Counted from the stretch's first letter, positions 24,785-34,161 are shown. The stretch: 64,000 nt of DNA from an uncultured Lachnospiraceae bacterium (GCA_949051815.1 CARQVR010000003.1:62001-126000); one strand, 5' to 3'. Numbers and translations are program-made. The notes: generated from the letters alone by a model not told the origin.

Positions 24785-25885
24785 TCACGGTTTTTCCGGC
24801 TTATAGTTTTCCACATCTGCAAGCAGTTTCTCCCACGCCTCCTCGTGCTCCACATAGTAGATGGGACATTTCTTACCGCCGCAGTCATAATGCCGCAGAA
24901 TATCGTCCACGGACAAATGGTATTCCTGTGTCAGCCAGGCAAGTGTATGTACCAGCGTATCATAAGTTTCCTGCGTGAACTCTCCGTTTTCATCCACATA
25001 ACAGCACTCTATCGAAACGGAGTCCTCATTTCTGGTCGCCACCGCATAAGCCTGCTCCTCTAACGGAATGCACTGGATCAGTTCACCCTCATAGCCGATG
25101 ATAAAATGCGCGCTTGCCGACCGCTCCTGTGTCGTAGCCAGATTGGCAAAATAACTGCGGTTCTGCGCCGCCGAAGTGCCCGGATTCGCGGTATAGTGCA
25201 CAAAAACGCTCTTAATTTTTCTAAGCTCCGTTCCTGGTCTGGAAAAATCATTCGGTTCCAGATAATCCACCATAATCTCCGGCGGCTGAATCCGGTTCGC
25301 CTCTGTTTTTTCCGACATAACCTCCACAATACCCCTGCCTCCGCTTGGTTTTGTGCTGTGAAGCATACGGTAAACAGCCCCGGTAGTCTGGTAAATCAGA
25401 ATCAGACACACACCGATCATAAGAAATACAAACAGGCGGTAGAGATTGAGCCGCCGCTTCCTCGCCCTGCGCCGCTTAACAGAATTTACCGGACGCGGAT
25501 TGCCCGTATAGCGGCGGTCCGGATACGGCCTGGAACGGGCACTTCTCTGCACGGAGCGGACCTGCTCACGGTCTGCAAGACGCATCATGCGGGTATCGTC
25601 GGATTCTCTGGAAATTTCCCACAGATCCAGATTCTCCAGGCCGTCCCTGTCGGCGCTGCGCCGGCTTGCGCTCTCTTTGCCGTTTCGTGCGCTCCTGTGT
25701 GCACCGCTGCCCGCTCTCTTCTGCGAGCCGCCGCCATAAATGACGCTTATATTGTCTCTTGCGCTTTTCCCGCGCGCACTTCCTGACCTGCTTCCCGTTC
25801 CGCTCTGTTTTCTGCGTCTTTCTACGGCATATTCCGCCCTGTTCCGCGGGACACTTCCCGCGTCGCTCCTCTGTGCCTGTCCCAT
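24785..25885 (-). CDS. membrane-anchored N-acetylmuramoyl-L-alanine amidase (Amidase_2)
   Basis: 366 aa. The first 148 residues are an unusual Arg/Ser/Gly-rich, strongly basic region, cytoplasmic by topology. One membrane helix follows (about 149-168), then an extracellular amidase domain (about 195-360) with zinc ligands H230 (FVHYTANPG), H332 (LRHYDCGGKKCP) and C340. The family cuts the bond between muramic acid and the stem peptide. The basic N-terminus has no recognised domain and might contact nucleic acid or lipid. A composite repeat occupies the region just upstream. Confidence 0.9.
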   Translation of the reverse strand: MGQAQRSDAGSVPRNRAEYAVERRRKQSGTGSRSGSARGKSARDNISVIYGGGSQKRAGSGAHRSARNGKESASRRSADRDGLENLDLWEISRESDDTRMMRLADREQVRSVQRSARSRPYPDRRYTGNPRPVNSVKRRRARKRRLNLYRLFVFLMIGVCLILIYQTTGAVYRMLHSTKPSGGRGIVEVMSEKTEANRIQPPEIMVDYLEPNDFSRPGTELRKIKSVFVHYTANPGTSAAQNRSYFANLATTQERSASAHFIIGYEGELIQCIPLEEQAYAVATRNEDSVSIECCYVDENGEFTQETYDTLVHTLAWLTQEYHLSVDDILRHYDCGGKKCPIYYVEHEEAWEKLLADVENYKPEKP

Positions 25886-25900
25886 GTGTTCCCCTCTCTT

Positions 25901-26051
25901 TTGTACTTCTCACACTAACCTCCATGTCACTGCTTTACCGCGACACAAATCCGTGCGGAGAATGCCGTATTTCAGGCATTCTCCTGCGTGAAACTTAGTA
26001 CTTCTTAGCGAAGCAGCCTCTGCTATTGAGCTTTAGAAGTACTTTTCATGC
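25901..26051 (+). repeat. composite repeat modules A and B, copy 3
   Basis: Module A: GGAGAATGCC (25957-25966) pairs perfectly with GGCATTCTCC (25975-25984). Module B follows after one base: GCGTGAAA (25986-25993) with TTTCATGC (26044-26051), AGTACTTC/GAAGTACT inside and GCAG/CTGC at the tip. A partial module-B end (GTACTTCTCACAC) lies at 25903-25915. It sits upstream of the amidase start at 25885. Confidence 0.85.
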
Positions 26052-26169
26052 TATTGTAGTACGTCAATCTTTAAAATTTCTCTAAAAACCGACATGCTTC
26101 TACGCTTTTATATATTAGAGCGGGGAACTTAAGAAAAAGGTTACATAATTCTTAATATTTTTTTATTTT

Positions 26170-28620
26170 TCACTCTGCTGACGGCGTCGAAAGATATGTC
26201 TCCACCGCCACATGCAAATCCGACAGCCCTTCCCGGAAAGTCTGCGCATCCTCATAACCCGCATTCTGCAATCCGGAAATATTCTTTTCCAGCTCTTCTC
26301 TGTAATACACCTTCATATCGGAGTCTGCCCCGGACAAGTTCCTGATTTCCATGCCGATCTCATCCACATTCCCAATCGCATAAAACAGCATCGCCGCATT
26401 AAAATACAGCATGTCCTGATCTTCTTTCGTCATATAATCAGTGCTCATCTCATAATCGAACCGCAGAGAATAAGGTTCCTCCATCGTCTGCATGGAAAAC
26501 CCGCCCACACGACTCAGCGTGGGTGGCAGGGGCAGAGCATCAATCAGCGCGCCCACCTTTACATGATCCCCTGCATAGGGGGTCCGGTTCGCAGTCATGG
26601 CGTCAAACAGCGCCTCCCGCCGCTCCCGGTTCAGGCTCAAAATAACCACCTGACCTGTAATCCCTTTCAGCTCTTTGTCAATGAACGTCATTTCCTTCTG
26701 GTATTTGTCCTTCACCTTCCCATCAAAATCTGCCCTGACGTAGACATAGCAGCCAGAATACAGCTCATCCACATTGACCTCCTGCGGCTGGGAAGTAATC
26801 GTCACAATCTGCTCATTCGGCAGATAATCTGACTTGCCTTCCTCTTCCTGCACATCCGTTTCGCTAAACGTATGGTCATCTATGATATAAGTGGTGTCGT
26901 CGTTCGTATCTGTGCCGGGCACACCTTTCGCTGCCACATCTCCCGCTGCCGCCTCATCTGCGCCGGGCAGATGGTCTGGCATGGCCTGATCTTCGGATGC
27001 CGCCTCCTCTGCCGGCGTATAAGTATGCTCTGTACGAAAGCTGCTTTCATCCGGCTGCCCCGTGACAATAATATGCTCGTCCGGCAAGTAATCCGCCTTT
27101 TCTTCCGTTTCAGACCCGCCTTCCATGATCTCCTCGTGACCTGCAATACCCTCCTCTGGAATATAAATATCCTCATGCGATAAAACACCCTGTCCCGCAG
27201 GCGTATAGGTGTGCTCTGTCCTCGAAAGCGGCTCCCCCAGATATGCCCGCAGCAGATAATTATAGCCATAATCACCGACGGGCATAACCTCCCGCCCTTC
27301 ATCCACCAGCTCCAGTGCGTCTTTGAGCGGCATTCTGGAAAACCGCCCCACTTCCTTCTGCGCGGCAATATGATATATGATAACCTCATCACTTTCTTCC
27401 CCAGCCACACAGCCGCTGATGCCGCCGATACTTGCTGGCAGCGGTATCTGCATATCCGCCCCCGTAACCGTCAGGCCCGCCTGCGCGTCAACCGGCATCC
27501 CGTGAAACCGTGCGTCTCTGGTAAAGACAAAAAGACATGCCGCCGCTATCAGAACCAGGGCGCCCACCGCAGCCGTGCAGAGAACCTTTGGCTCCTTTAC
27601 GATAAACTGAATCCGTTCCTTCACACGCCTTCCGCTGCCGGTCATGGTCGTCGCCGTGCAGATCAGATCCGACACACGTCCTTTTCTCGTGATAATGGAG
27701 AGAAGCGTCTCCCCATAGGAAATTCTTTCCCCTTCGCCCAGCATTGCCAGAGCGCCCTCGTCACAGGCCAGCTCACAGTCCCGTTTGGAGCAGACCGCAG
27801 CGACCCATACCAACGGATGAAACCAGTACACCGCCACCAGCACACTGCGAAGAAGCGCCCATACGCTGTCCCCGTGCTTTTTGTGGACAAGCTCATGAAC
27901 CACCACATGCCGCAGTCTTTCCGTATCACCGATTACATCCGCTGTCAGATATACCGCCTCATGTCTCGGAAACCCGTACAGACAGGGCGAAGAAATCCCT
28001 TCCGCAAGATAAAACGCGGGCAGGCGGCATTTTTTTCCGGATAAATACCGGCTCTTTTGTCTCCCGGCGAAATCTTTTCCATCCCACAGGTCCGCTGCCG
28101 CCCTTACCTCTTCCGGCAGATCAAAGGGCTTTCTGGTCTTCCTCAGCCGCCGGCTGAATACAATATTGGCAGCCAAAATCCACACACCCACAATAAACGC
28201 GCCAAGTCCCCAAAAAAACCATAATACATCCAATCGGGAAAACCCTAATCTTCCCGCCACAAACACGGCAGTCGGTCCGTCCTCAGGCATACCCTCCAGC
28301 GTCTCCCTGATCTCATCTGTCGTAAACAGGCGAAACAGGATACTGCCCGAATTTACCGTTATCTGAACAGGCTCCTCCAGTCGGATAACCTCTTCCAGCC
28401 GCCCGGTTAAACCACTCTCGTCCTCTTCCACCAGATCCATCAGGCGGAATCCGGACAGCGAGCCCAGATCAAACTCCGCCGAAACCGGAATGATCAACCG
28501 GAGCGCTGCCAAAAGCCAGAGCGCATATTGCAGTCTGCTGCTGATTTTTCCGCGGAATACCCGCCGGATCAGCAGAACGCATAATATCAGAACCGTTGAT
28601 GTAATCAATATCTCTTTCAT
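26170..28620 (-). CDS. BlaR1-like M56 metallopeptidase sensor
   Basis: 816 aa. An N-terminal multi-pass membrane domain contains the M56 zinc-protease motif HELVHKKHGD (about residue 240), with a final helix at about 340-360. The extracellular C-terminal half is not a penicillin-binding domain as in BlaR1. It has a hydrophilic linker with internal repeats (TEHTYTPA twice, DYLP[D/N]E[H/Q]I twice, about 460-640), then a globular domain of about 150 residues of unknown fold. In BlaR1/MecR1 the protease domain triggers destruction of the BlaI repressor. The BlaI-type gene directly upstream implies the same logic here, with a different signal. Confidence 0.88.
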   Translation of the reverse strand: MKEILITSTVLILCVLLIRRVFRGKISSRLQYALWLLAALRLIIPVSAEFDLGSLSGFRLMDLVEEDESGLTGRLEEVIRLEEPVQITVNSGSILFRLFTTDEIRETLEGMPEDGPTAVFVAGRLGFSRLDVLWFFWGLGAFIVGVWILAANIVFSRRLRKTRKPFDLPEEVRAAADLWDGKDFAGRQKSRYLSGKKCRLPAFYLAEGISSPCLYGFPRHEAVYLTADVIGDTERLRHVVVHELVHKKHGDSVWALLRSVLVAVYWFHPLVWVAAVCSKRDCELACDEGALAMLGEGERISYGETLLSIITRKGRVSDLICTATTMTGSGRRVKERIQFIVKEPKVLCTAAVGALVLIAAACLFVFTRDARFHGMPVDAQAGLTVTGADMQIPLPASIGGISGCVAGEESDEVIIYHIAAQKEVGRFSRMPLKDALELVDEGREVMPVGDYGYNYLLRAYLGEPLSRTEHTYTPAGQGVLSHEDIYIPEEGIAGHEEIMEGGSETEEKADYLPDEHIIVTGQPDESSFRTEHTYTPAEEAASEDQAMPDHLPGADEAAAGDVAAKGVPGTDTNDDTTYIIDDHTFSETDVQEEEGKSDYLPNEQIVTITSQPQEVNVDELYSGCYVYVRADFDGKVKDKYQKEMTFIDKELKGITGQVVILSLNRERREALFDAMTANRTPYAGDHVKVGALIDALPLPPTLSRVGGFSMQTMEEPYSLRFDYEMSTDYMTKEDQDMLYFNAAMLFYAIGNVDEIGMEIRNLSGADSDMKVYYREELEKNISGLQNAGYEDAQTFREGLSDLHVAVETYLSTPSAE

Positions 28621-28687
28621 GTCCGCCTATCCTCCATCTTTCCCTTATGACTGCCGCTTTACCGCAGCCGGTTCTTATCTCCCCCGC

Positions 28688-29080
28688 TCATTTCCCGCTC
28701 TCATGATGTCCCGTTCTGTTTTTTCGCGCCTGTTCCAGAATGCCATACAGCTCCTGTATCTCCTCCTCCGACAGCGCCTGATCTTCCACCATGGCGTTAA
28801 CCATCATGCCCAGACTTCCCCGGTATACTTTCTGTAAAAACCCTCTGGTTTCCTGCATGGAAACTTCCTCCCTTGTCACCAGCGGATAAAAGATCTTCGC
28901 CCGTCCGCCGTCCCTGTGGGCAACCGCCCCTTTCTTTTCCATGCGGGAAAGCATCGTGATCACAATATGCTTATCCCAACCCGTCTCTTTTCCCAATTCA
29001 TTTTTCAATTCTGTGATCGTACTCTCACGCTCCCAGAGCAGATTCATAATTTTCCATTCCCCGTCTGACAAACTAACCAT
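28688..29080 (-). CDS. BlaI/MecI/CopY-family repressor
   Basis: 130 aa. A winged-helix DNA-binding domain (about 5-75; LSDGEWKIMNLLWERE at the start) is followed by a C-terminal helical dimerisation region, where the MecI/BlaI cleavage neighbourhood reads VNAMVEDQALS. AAGGAG precedes the ATG. It is the first gene of an operon with the M56 sensor 67 bases downstream. The palindrome at 29200-29217 is the likely operator. Confidence 0.92.
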   Translation of the reverse strand: MVSLSDGEWKIMNLLWERESTITELKNELGKETGWDKHIVITMLSRMEKKGAVAHRDGGRAKIFYPLVTREEVSMQETRGFLQKVYRGSLGMMVNAMVEDQALSEEEIQELYGILEQARKNRTGHHESGK

Positions 29081-29199
29081 GTCGTCTCCTTCCTTTCTTC
29101 CGCGCTTCTGCCCCTTTTAACCGATCCTCTTACGGCGCGCAAAGTGGTTCCGGTGTTCCTGCATCCCGCTATTATTATGTATCTCAATTGGCATATTTT

Positions 29200-29247
29200 G
29201 GTATACGAATGTATACCTTCCGCTTCTATCATACATGCAAGGTATAC
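29200..29247. promoter_or_regulatory. probable BlaI-type operator
   Basis: GGTATAC (29200-29206) and GTATACC (29211-29217) form a perfect dyad with a four-base centre, and a further half-site GGTATAC lies at 29241-29247. Spacing and TATAC/GTATA content fit BlaI-family operators. It is about 120 bases upstream of the repressor start. The remainder of 29081-29387 holds only this and the terminator at 29298-29322. Confidence 0.6.
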
Positions 29248-29297
29248 GCCTGTCAACCCTTTATGGCGCCAATAAAAAAGATCCACTGTACAAAAAA

Positions 29298-29322
29298 CAG
29301 GAAACCCGATCCGGATCTCCTG
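29298..29322 (-). terminator. terminator after the 146-aa membrane protein gene
   Basis: Minus-strand hairpin CAGGAGATCC / GGGTTTCCTG (10 pairs including two G-U) followed by TTTTTT. It isolates the blaI operon from the gene upstream. Confidence 0.75.
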
Positions 29323-29387
29323 CCTTTTATTTCTCTATTTCTTTCTTTATTTCCTTACTGTAGATAGCGCAGGCTGCTCTGCTTACC

Positions 29388-29828
29388 TCAAAAGCCTTCG
29401 CTGTACTTGCGGTAAAGCTCTTCCAGCTCCGCCTGATCCTGCTCGGACACATTTTCCTGCAAATACGCCTTGACCTCCGACAGGGAATTGCTGTCCACGC
29501 CGTCCCCCACAATCTCCATCACATCGGAGAGTGTGTCGCTGTCCGCATAACGTTCAATGATCTCCTCTGCTTTCTGTTTGTCGCCCTCATCCATGCCTTC
29601 TACGATCTCTTTGGCTTTCCCGGCCGCCTGCGGATCGCCAACACTCTCAAGCGCCTGTTTTACCGCCTGCTCCATCACCGTTTCGGAAACCTTTTTTGTC
29701 ACGGCATGTTTCACTGTTCCCGTCAGCGCCCCGCTGGCAATGCCGACTGCCAGGGCAAGACCGGCTCCGAGTAAAAGTCCCAGAAAGATCACCGGAATAA
29801 GCCCTTTTTTCTTCTTTCTCCTGCTCAT
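29388..29828 (-). CDS. hypothetical single-pass membrane protein
   Basis: 146 aa from the ATG at 29828, preceded by GGGAGAG. A poly-basic start (MSRRKKKKG), one membrane helix (about 9-32), then an acidic helical extracellular region rich in Glu, Asp, Lys and Ala (for example EEIIERYADSDTLSDVMEIV). No family recognised. It lies downstream of proS on the same strand, 76 bases after its stop. It may be an anchored helical spacer; nothing more can be said. Confidence 0.75.
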   Translation of the reverse strand: MSRRKKKKGLIPVIFLGLLLGAGLALAVGIASGALTGTVKHAVTKKVSETVMEQAVKQALESVGDPQAAGKAKEIVEGMDEGDKQKAEEIIERYADSDTLSDVMEIVGDGVDSNSLSEVKAYLQENVSEQDQAELEELYRKYSEGF

Positions 29829-29904
29829 TTTTTCTCTCCCATATGCACAGTCTGTTCGGGCAGTTCTCAAAACAATACCCTGTCATTTCGACAAACCTGA
29901 AAAA

Positions 29905-31335
29905 TCAATATGCCCTGCCCCAGTAAACCATCTTCTTCGCCGGCTTTCCGCAGCACACACAGGTGTCGCCAACCTGCTCCTGCTCAAAAGGCATACACCG
30001 GCTGGTAACTGCCAGCTCTTCCTTGATCTGATCCTCACAGGCCTGCTCACCGCACCACATAGCTTTCACAAAACCGGACTTTTCCGCAAACAGGCTGCGG
30101 AAAGTCTCCATGTCCTTCGCCTCGTAAGTGTGCTCCTCTCTGTGCGCTCTGGCGCGTTCCAGCATTTCCTTTTGCATCAGGTCGAGAATTTCTCCGGCCT
30201 TTGTTTCAATCTCATCCAGAGATACTTCAATCTTCTCTCTTGTATCCCGGCGGCAGATGACGCACTTTCCTGCCTCAATGTCCTTCGGCCCGATCTCCAC
30301 GCGAATCGGAATACCGCGCATCTCCTGCTCGGAAAACTTCCATCCGGGACTCTTGTCGGTGTCGTCTACTTTCACGCGGAACGCACGCAGTCTGTCCTTT
30401 AGTTCATAGGCCTTATCCAGCACACCTTCTTTTTTCTGCTGAATCGGAATCACCATAATCTGAGTCGGCGCAATCTTAGGCGGCAGCACCAGCCCGGAAT
30501 TATCGCCGTGCACCATAATCACCGCACCGATCAGACGGGTTGTGGTTCCCCATGAAGTCTGATGCACATGTTTTAAAGTATTGTCTTTGTCCGTAAACTG
30601 TATGCCAAAAGCTTTCGCAAAACCGTCGCCAAAATTATGGCTGGTGCCGGACTGCAATGCCTTTCCGTCATGCATCAACGCTTCGATTGTATAGGTGGCA
30701 ATCGCTCCCGCAAATTTTTCCTTGTCCGTCTTGCGGCCTTTGATTACGGGAATGGCCAATACCTCCTCACAGAAATCAGCGTAGACGTTTAACATCTGAA
30801 TCGTCCGCTCTTCCGCCTCCTCAGCAGTAGCGTGAGCCGTGTGCCCCTCCTGCCATAAAAATTCGCGGCTCCGGAGAAACGGTCTTGTCTCCTTCTCCCA
30901 GCGCACTACCGAGCACCACTGGTTGCATACCTGCGGCAGATCACGGTAAGACTGCACCGCATTTTTATAATAATCGCAAAAAAGCGTCTCGGAAGTAGGT
31001 CTGACACAAAGTCTTTCCTGCAAAGGCTGCATACCGCCGTGCGTCACCCACGCCACTTCCGGCGCAAAGCCCTCCACATGATCTTTCTCCTTGTTCAACA
31101 GGCTTTCCGGAATAAACATGGGTAAATACACGTTTTCTACACCCGTTGCCTTAAACCGGTCGTCCATCTGCCGCTGAATCAACTCCCAGATCGCATAGCC
31201 CGCCGGCTTAAATACCATGCATCCCTTAATGCTGGTGTAATCCAAAAGCTCCGCTTTTTTCACCACATCCGTGTACCATTGTGCGAAATCATCCTCCATC
31301 GCCGTGATCGCTTCCACTAACTTTTTGTCCGCCAT
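29905..31335 (-). CDS. proS: prolyl-tRNA synthetase
   Basis: 476 aa, the shorter eukaryote/archaea-like form without the bacterial editing insert. Class II synthetase motifs include FRATG-like [29 protein letters not shown], and motif 2 with [16 protein letters not shown]. The C-terminal domain has Cys pairs (VCCGKPAKK). It charges tRNA-Pro using ATP. GGGAGGAAAG lies just before the ATG. Expression is controlled by the proline-type T-box leader upstream; the leader is separated from the gene by about 200 bases of repeats. Confidence 0.96.
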   Translation of the reverse strand: MADKKLVEAITAMEDDFAQWYTDVVKKAELLDYTSIKGCMVFKPAGYAIWELIQRQMDDRFKATGVENVYLPMFIPESLLNKEKDHVEGFAPEVAWVTHGGMQPLQERLCVRPTSETLFCDYYKNAVQSYRDLPQVCNQWCSVVRWEKETRPFLRSREFLWQEGHTAHATAEEAEERTIQMLNVYADFCEEVLAIPVIKGRKTDKEKFAGAIATYTIEALMHDGKALQSGTSHNFGDGFAKAFGIQFTDKDNTLKHVHQTSWGTTTRLIGAVIMVHGDNSGLVLPPKIAPTQIMVIPIQQKKEGVLDKAYELKDRLRAFRVKVDDTDKSPGWKFSEQEMRGIPIRVEIGPKDIEAGKCVICRRDTREKIEVSLDEIETKAGEILDLMQKEMLERARAHREEHTYEAKDMETFRSLFAEKSGFVKAMWCGEQACEDQIKEELAVTSRCMPFEQEQVGDTCVCCGKPAKKMVYWGRAY

Positions 31336-31380
31336 ACTTTCCTCCCTTTCCGAAGCGTATGCTTCTGACTTTACTTACTT

Positions 31381-31545
31381 GCAGGCATGCATCCTGTCTG
31401 TGACGCTTTCTGACTTCACCAGCCTGCATAAGCAGACTCACGATGCTGCGCATCTTTCGTTCGCGTTGCTCGTCATAAATTGTCACTGACACTCTTGCAT
31501 GCAGGCATGCATCCTGTCCGTGCCACTTTCTGACTCTGCTTATGC
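31381..31545. repeat. 35-bp imperfect direct repeats and an 11-bp inverted repeat between T-box and proS
   Basis: A 35-bp unit starting GCAGGCATGCATCCTGTC at 31381-31415 recurs at 31501-31535 (32 of 35 identical), exactly 120 bases away. GCATAAGCAGA (31425-31435) and TCTGCTTATGC (31535-31545) form a perfect inverted repeat. The segment is transcribed as the long stretch between the T-box terminator and the proS start codon and holds no credible gene. Confidence 0.75.
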
Positions 31546-31549
31546 GCGC

Positions 31550-31808
31550 AAAAAACCGCCGGAATTTCTATCCCTAAGGGACCGAAATCTCGGCGGTACC
31601 ACCCTGATTAATGCATAAATTGCATTCTGCTCCTCATACCGTTATCGCCGGTGTTACGCTGCGCTCCTCACACAGGGCTCCGAGGCCGGTTCCGGACAGT
31701 TCCTGTAAAAGCCTCTCACCACCGGCTCTCTCTCTGCAACATTTCCCATCCGTACTATTCTCTTCTTCGCCACGTTTCACTATCACGCCAGCCTGTCTGG
31801 CTGTATTT
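31550..31808 (-). promoter_or_regulatory. T-box riboswitch (proline) controlling proS
   Basis: The minus strand carries the T-box sequence AGGGTGGTACCGCCGAG (near 31592-31607), then an intrinsic terminator (CCGCCG / CGGCGG stem, about 31556-31596, followed by TTTTTT at 31550-31555). Upstream Stem I material includes GAACCGGCCTCGGAGC, where the triplet after GAA is CCG (31687-31689), a proline codon and so the likely specifier. Uncharged tRNA-Pro would pair here and at the T-box bulge and prevent termination. The specifier assignment is by eye. Confidence 0.9.
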
Positions 31809-31814
31809 CCATCC

Positions 31815-31843
31815 ATTTTAGCCGCATGAACCGGTTTTGTCAA
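31815..31843 (-). promoter_or_regulatory. promoter of the proS T-box leader
   Basis: Consensus TTGACA (31838-31843) and TAAAAT (31815-31820) on the minus strand with a 17-base spacer; transcription would start near 31808. Confidence 0.8.
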
Positions 31844-31849
31844 CCGTTA

Positions 31850-32384
31850 TTATTCTTTCATCCGCGCAAGCTGCGCACGAAGCTGTCGGATCTCTTCTTC
31901 CTTCTCCGCTACTATCCGTTCATGCTCTATGCGGTTCTGTTCATATTTCAAGCGGTCCTGCTCTATTTTCTTTTCATAATTGCGTTTATCCTGTTCATGC
32001 TCGATCCGATCCTGTTTTATCTTCCTCTCATAATTGCGCAGATCCTGCTCGTGCTCGATCCGGTCCAGTTCTATCTTCCTCTCATAACTGCGCAGGTCCT
32101 GATAATACTCCTCCCGGTCGAGGCACCTTTTGCGCACCAGATCGTCTGCGCTCATCCGGAATATGGTTTCTGACGCTTCCTGCAAATATTCATCTCTGGC
32201 TGCCAGCATTTTCATCTCCCCCCATGTTCTGGCCTTAAACAGCATGGCCCACTCGTGAATATGATACTTCCTGTCCTCCTCTGTTGCCAGATCTATCCGA
32301 GATAAGTCTACCACATGTAGGGTCAGACTGTCACTATATTTTTGATGATTTTTGACGTTTATCAGTTTATAGGACGCGTAAAAC
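31850..32384 (-). pseudogene. C-terminal remnant of an Rpn/PD-(D/E)XK family nuclease
   Basis: From just after the stop of the O-antigen-ligase-like gene, and in the same frame, the sequence reads SYKLINVKNHQKYSDSL, then LTLHVVDLSRIDLATEED and EWAMLFKARTWGEMKMLA. This is the familiar C-terminal half of Rpn/YhgA-type nucleases. The N-terminal catalytic domain is absent, and there is no good start codon except a GTG at 32314 (154 aa). The tail is a coiled coil built of about 18-residue repeats (YERKI, DRIEHEQ units). It is most likely a broken gene, though a short coiled-coil protein could still be made. Confidence 0.7.
31928..32103. repeat. 54-bp tandem repeat encoding a coiled coil
   Basis: Units at 31928-31981, 31982-32035 and 32036-32089 plus a partial unit share the ordering ATCCTG, TGCTCGATCCG, then TTCCTCTCATAA. 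Each encodes 18 residues of the DRIEHEQ/NYERKI pattern on the minus strand. Copy number could vary between strains. Confidence 0.75.
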
Positions 32385-32386
32385 TT

Positions 32387-34039
32387 TTAAGAAACCTGTT
32401 TCGTCTGCCTGCTCTTTTCCCGATACACATACTCTCCCACGCCCAGCAGCAAAAACATAAAGGGCGTACAGCAAACCTGCTGGTAACAGAAAAAATTATA
32501 TGCCATATAGGAAACCGCCGAAGCCGCCACGCCCACCAGCAGTTCGTCCTGCTGCCACGCCCGCAGATATCTTTTGACAGCCGAAACGAAAATACCTATG
32601 TAGAAAAATACCCCGAAAATTCCCGTATTAATCAATGTGGTCAGCCATTCGTTGTGAGGGTTGGTAAGAATTTTATCTCCCCAGAGAAGATGCGCCTCCT
32701 CTCCGTGAACAGCCGCCACATAACTGCTAAAACAGTCAGGCCCTACGCCAAAAAGCTTATGCAGTATGCTCTCCCCGGCAAACACCCTGACGGCAAAGCT
32801 CCAGATACGCCCCCTGCCGTTCCCCCATGTATCATTCCAGTTAAAATAGGACACCGTACTGAGCGCTTCGCCAAAACTGCCGGATAAGGCCCCTCTGCTC
32901 TGCAAAATAATGAGCATAACCATCATTATCACAAATACCGCTGCCGCAAGCGCCACCGCACGGCCAGCCTGCTGCATCCGTCTGACAGGATACGGCCTGT
33001 TTCTCCTCCCATAGAGAAAAACGCAAAGAAGCAGGCAAAACCCCAGAAAAATCCAGGTAATGCTGCCGTCCAGAATGAGAGCCGTTATAAAATCATACGC
33101 TAAATCCGGATTGGGATGAATCTTCATCAGAAAATGCATCACCTTGCCCGCTGCAAAAAAGAGCGTACATACCTCCACAAACCGATTCAGCGTCTCCCGC
33201 TTCTGTATACACACCAAAAAGAAAACCAGCATAAAACCCGCCAGTGCAAAATAAGCGCTGTCACTGTTCTGCGTCACCAGGGACGCGAACCCCACCGCCG
33301 TATAAATGCCGCCTAAGACCCTCCACAGCGTTTTTTCAGCAAGGAGAAACACCACCACGCCAACGGGCAGCGCCACCACAAGATAACTGGCATACCACGT
33401 CGCCTGCCCTATGGTGGAAAGAAACTGCGCCATCTGATAGCCCTGCAATCCCTTATAATATCCAATCGGGTCGATCAGCATACGGTGCAAAACCGCGATC
33501 AGAAAAACCAGAAAGGCAGATCCGCAAAAAACCGCCAGAATCCCCCGGTAATGCCTGCCAAACCGGGACACCGCCAGATACACAAGCACAAAGCCAAGCT
33601 GCGACATCCATCCCATATTCCAGCCAAAACTTCCCCACAGCGCATCCTCATAAAAACCGCCGGACACTACCGATACCGTCATAAAAAACAGATACGCCAG
33701 CACACAAAAATCCGTAGCTGATATCGACTCTTTTAAACGTCCGGCGAAATCCGCCGCAGACAGCTTCCGCTCCCGCCGGTTTTTATACATCCGCGCGCAC
33801 AAAAGAACCGCTCCCACTGCCAGAAATATGGAAAACCCGGTCATCATTACCATTTTGTACGCCGCAAATTTCGCATTGCCGATCTGGTTATAACCATCCT
33901 TCGCGTAAAAGGAAACCGCCACGCACATTGCCGCCATTACCGCCGCAGTTATGTATTCCATCAGCATTTGGGGCATTCCCTGCCCGGATGCGTCTTTGAC
34001 TCCCTTTTTATTTTGCGCCTTTTTCACCTTATTGCTCAT
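32387..34039 (-). CDS. O-antigen ligase / polymerase (Wzy_C) family membrane protein
   Basis: About 550 aa from the ATG at 34039, with AAGG about 12 bases upstream; the frame beyond that is not membrane-like. There are ten or more hydrophobic helices. The large loop near the C-terminus has the family hallmark NPHNEWLTTLINTGIFG, with WGNGRGRIWSFAV just before it. Members ligate or polymerise undecaprenyl-linked glycans at the outer face of the membrane. In a Gram-positive cell the substrate could be a wall polysaccharide. There are no glycosyltransferase neighbours, so the pathway is unknown. Confidence 0.85.
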   Translation of the reverse strand: MSNKVKKAQNKKGVKDASGQGMPQMLMEYITAAVMAAMCVAVSFYAKDGYNQIGNAKFAAYKMVMMTGFSIFLAVGAVLLCARMYKNRRERKLSAADFAGRLKESISATDFCVLAYLFFMTVSVVSGGFYEDALWGSFGWNMGWMSQLGFVLVYLAVSRFGRHYRGILAVFCGSAFLVFLIAVLHRMLIDPIGYYKGLQGYQMAQFLSTIGQATWYASYLVVALPVGVVVFLLAEKTLWRVLGGIYTAVGFASLVTQNSDSAYFALAGFMLVFFLVCIQKRETLNRFVEVCTLFFAAGKVMHFLMKIHPNPDLAYDFITALILDGSITWIFLGFCLLLCVFLYGRRNRPYPVRRMQQAGRAVALAAAVFVIMMVMLIILQSRGALSGSFGEALSTVSYFNWNDTWGNGRGRIWSFAVRVFAGESILHKLFGVGPDCFSSYVAAVHGEEAHLLWGDKILTNPHNEWLTTLINTGIFGVFFYIGIFVSAVKRYLRAWQQDELLVGVAASAVSYMAYNFFCYQQVCCTPFMFLLLGVGEYVYREKSRQTKQVS

Positions 34040-34161
34040 ATTTGAAAATACCTTCTGTCCCCGCTTTGTTTTGTGCAAACTCCAAACCTGCGTCAATTTT
34101 TACTCCGCACTTCCGGTCCGCCTTCGTCCGGTCCCGGACCGTTGTCTTCGCGACTTCTATG

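Noticed and set aside
29044..29286. 80-aa minus-strand ORF upstream of blaI
   Set aside because: Overlaps the blaI start in another frame and runs through the operator; no support.
31289..31492. 67-aa minus-strand ORF between the T-box and proS
   Set aside because: Made of the leader repeats and overlaps the proS start; not protein-like.
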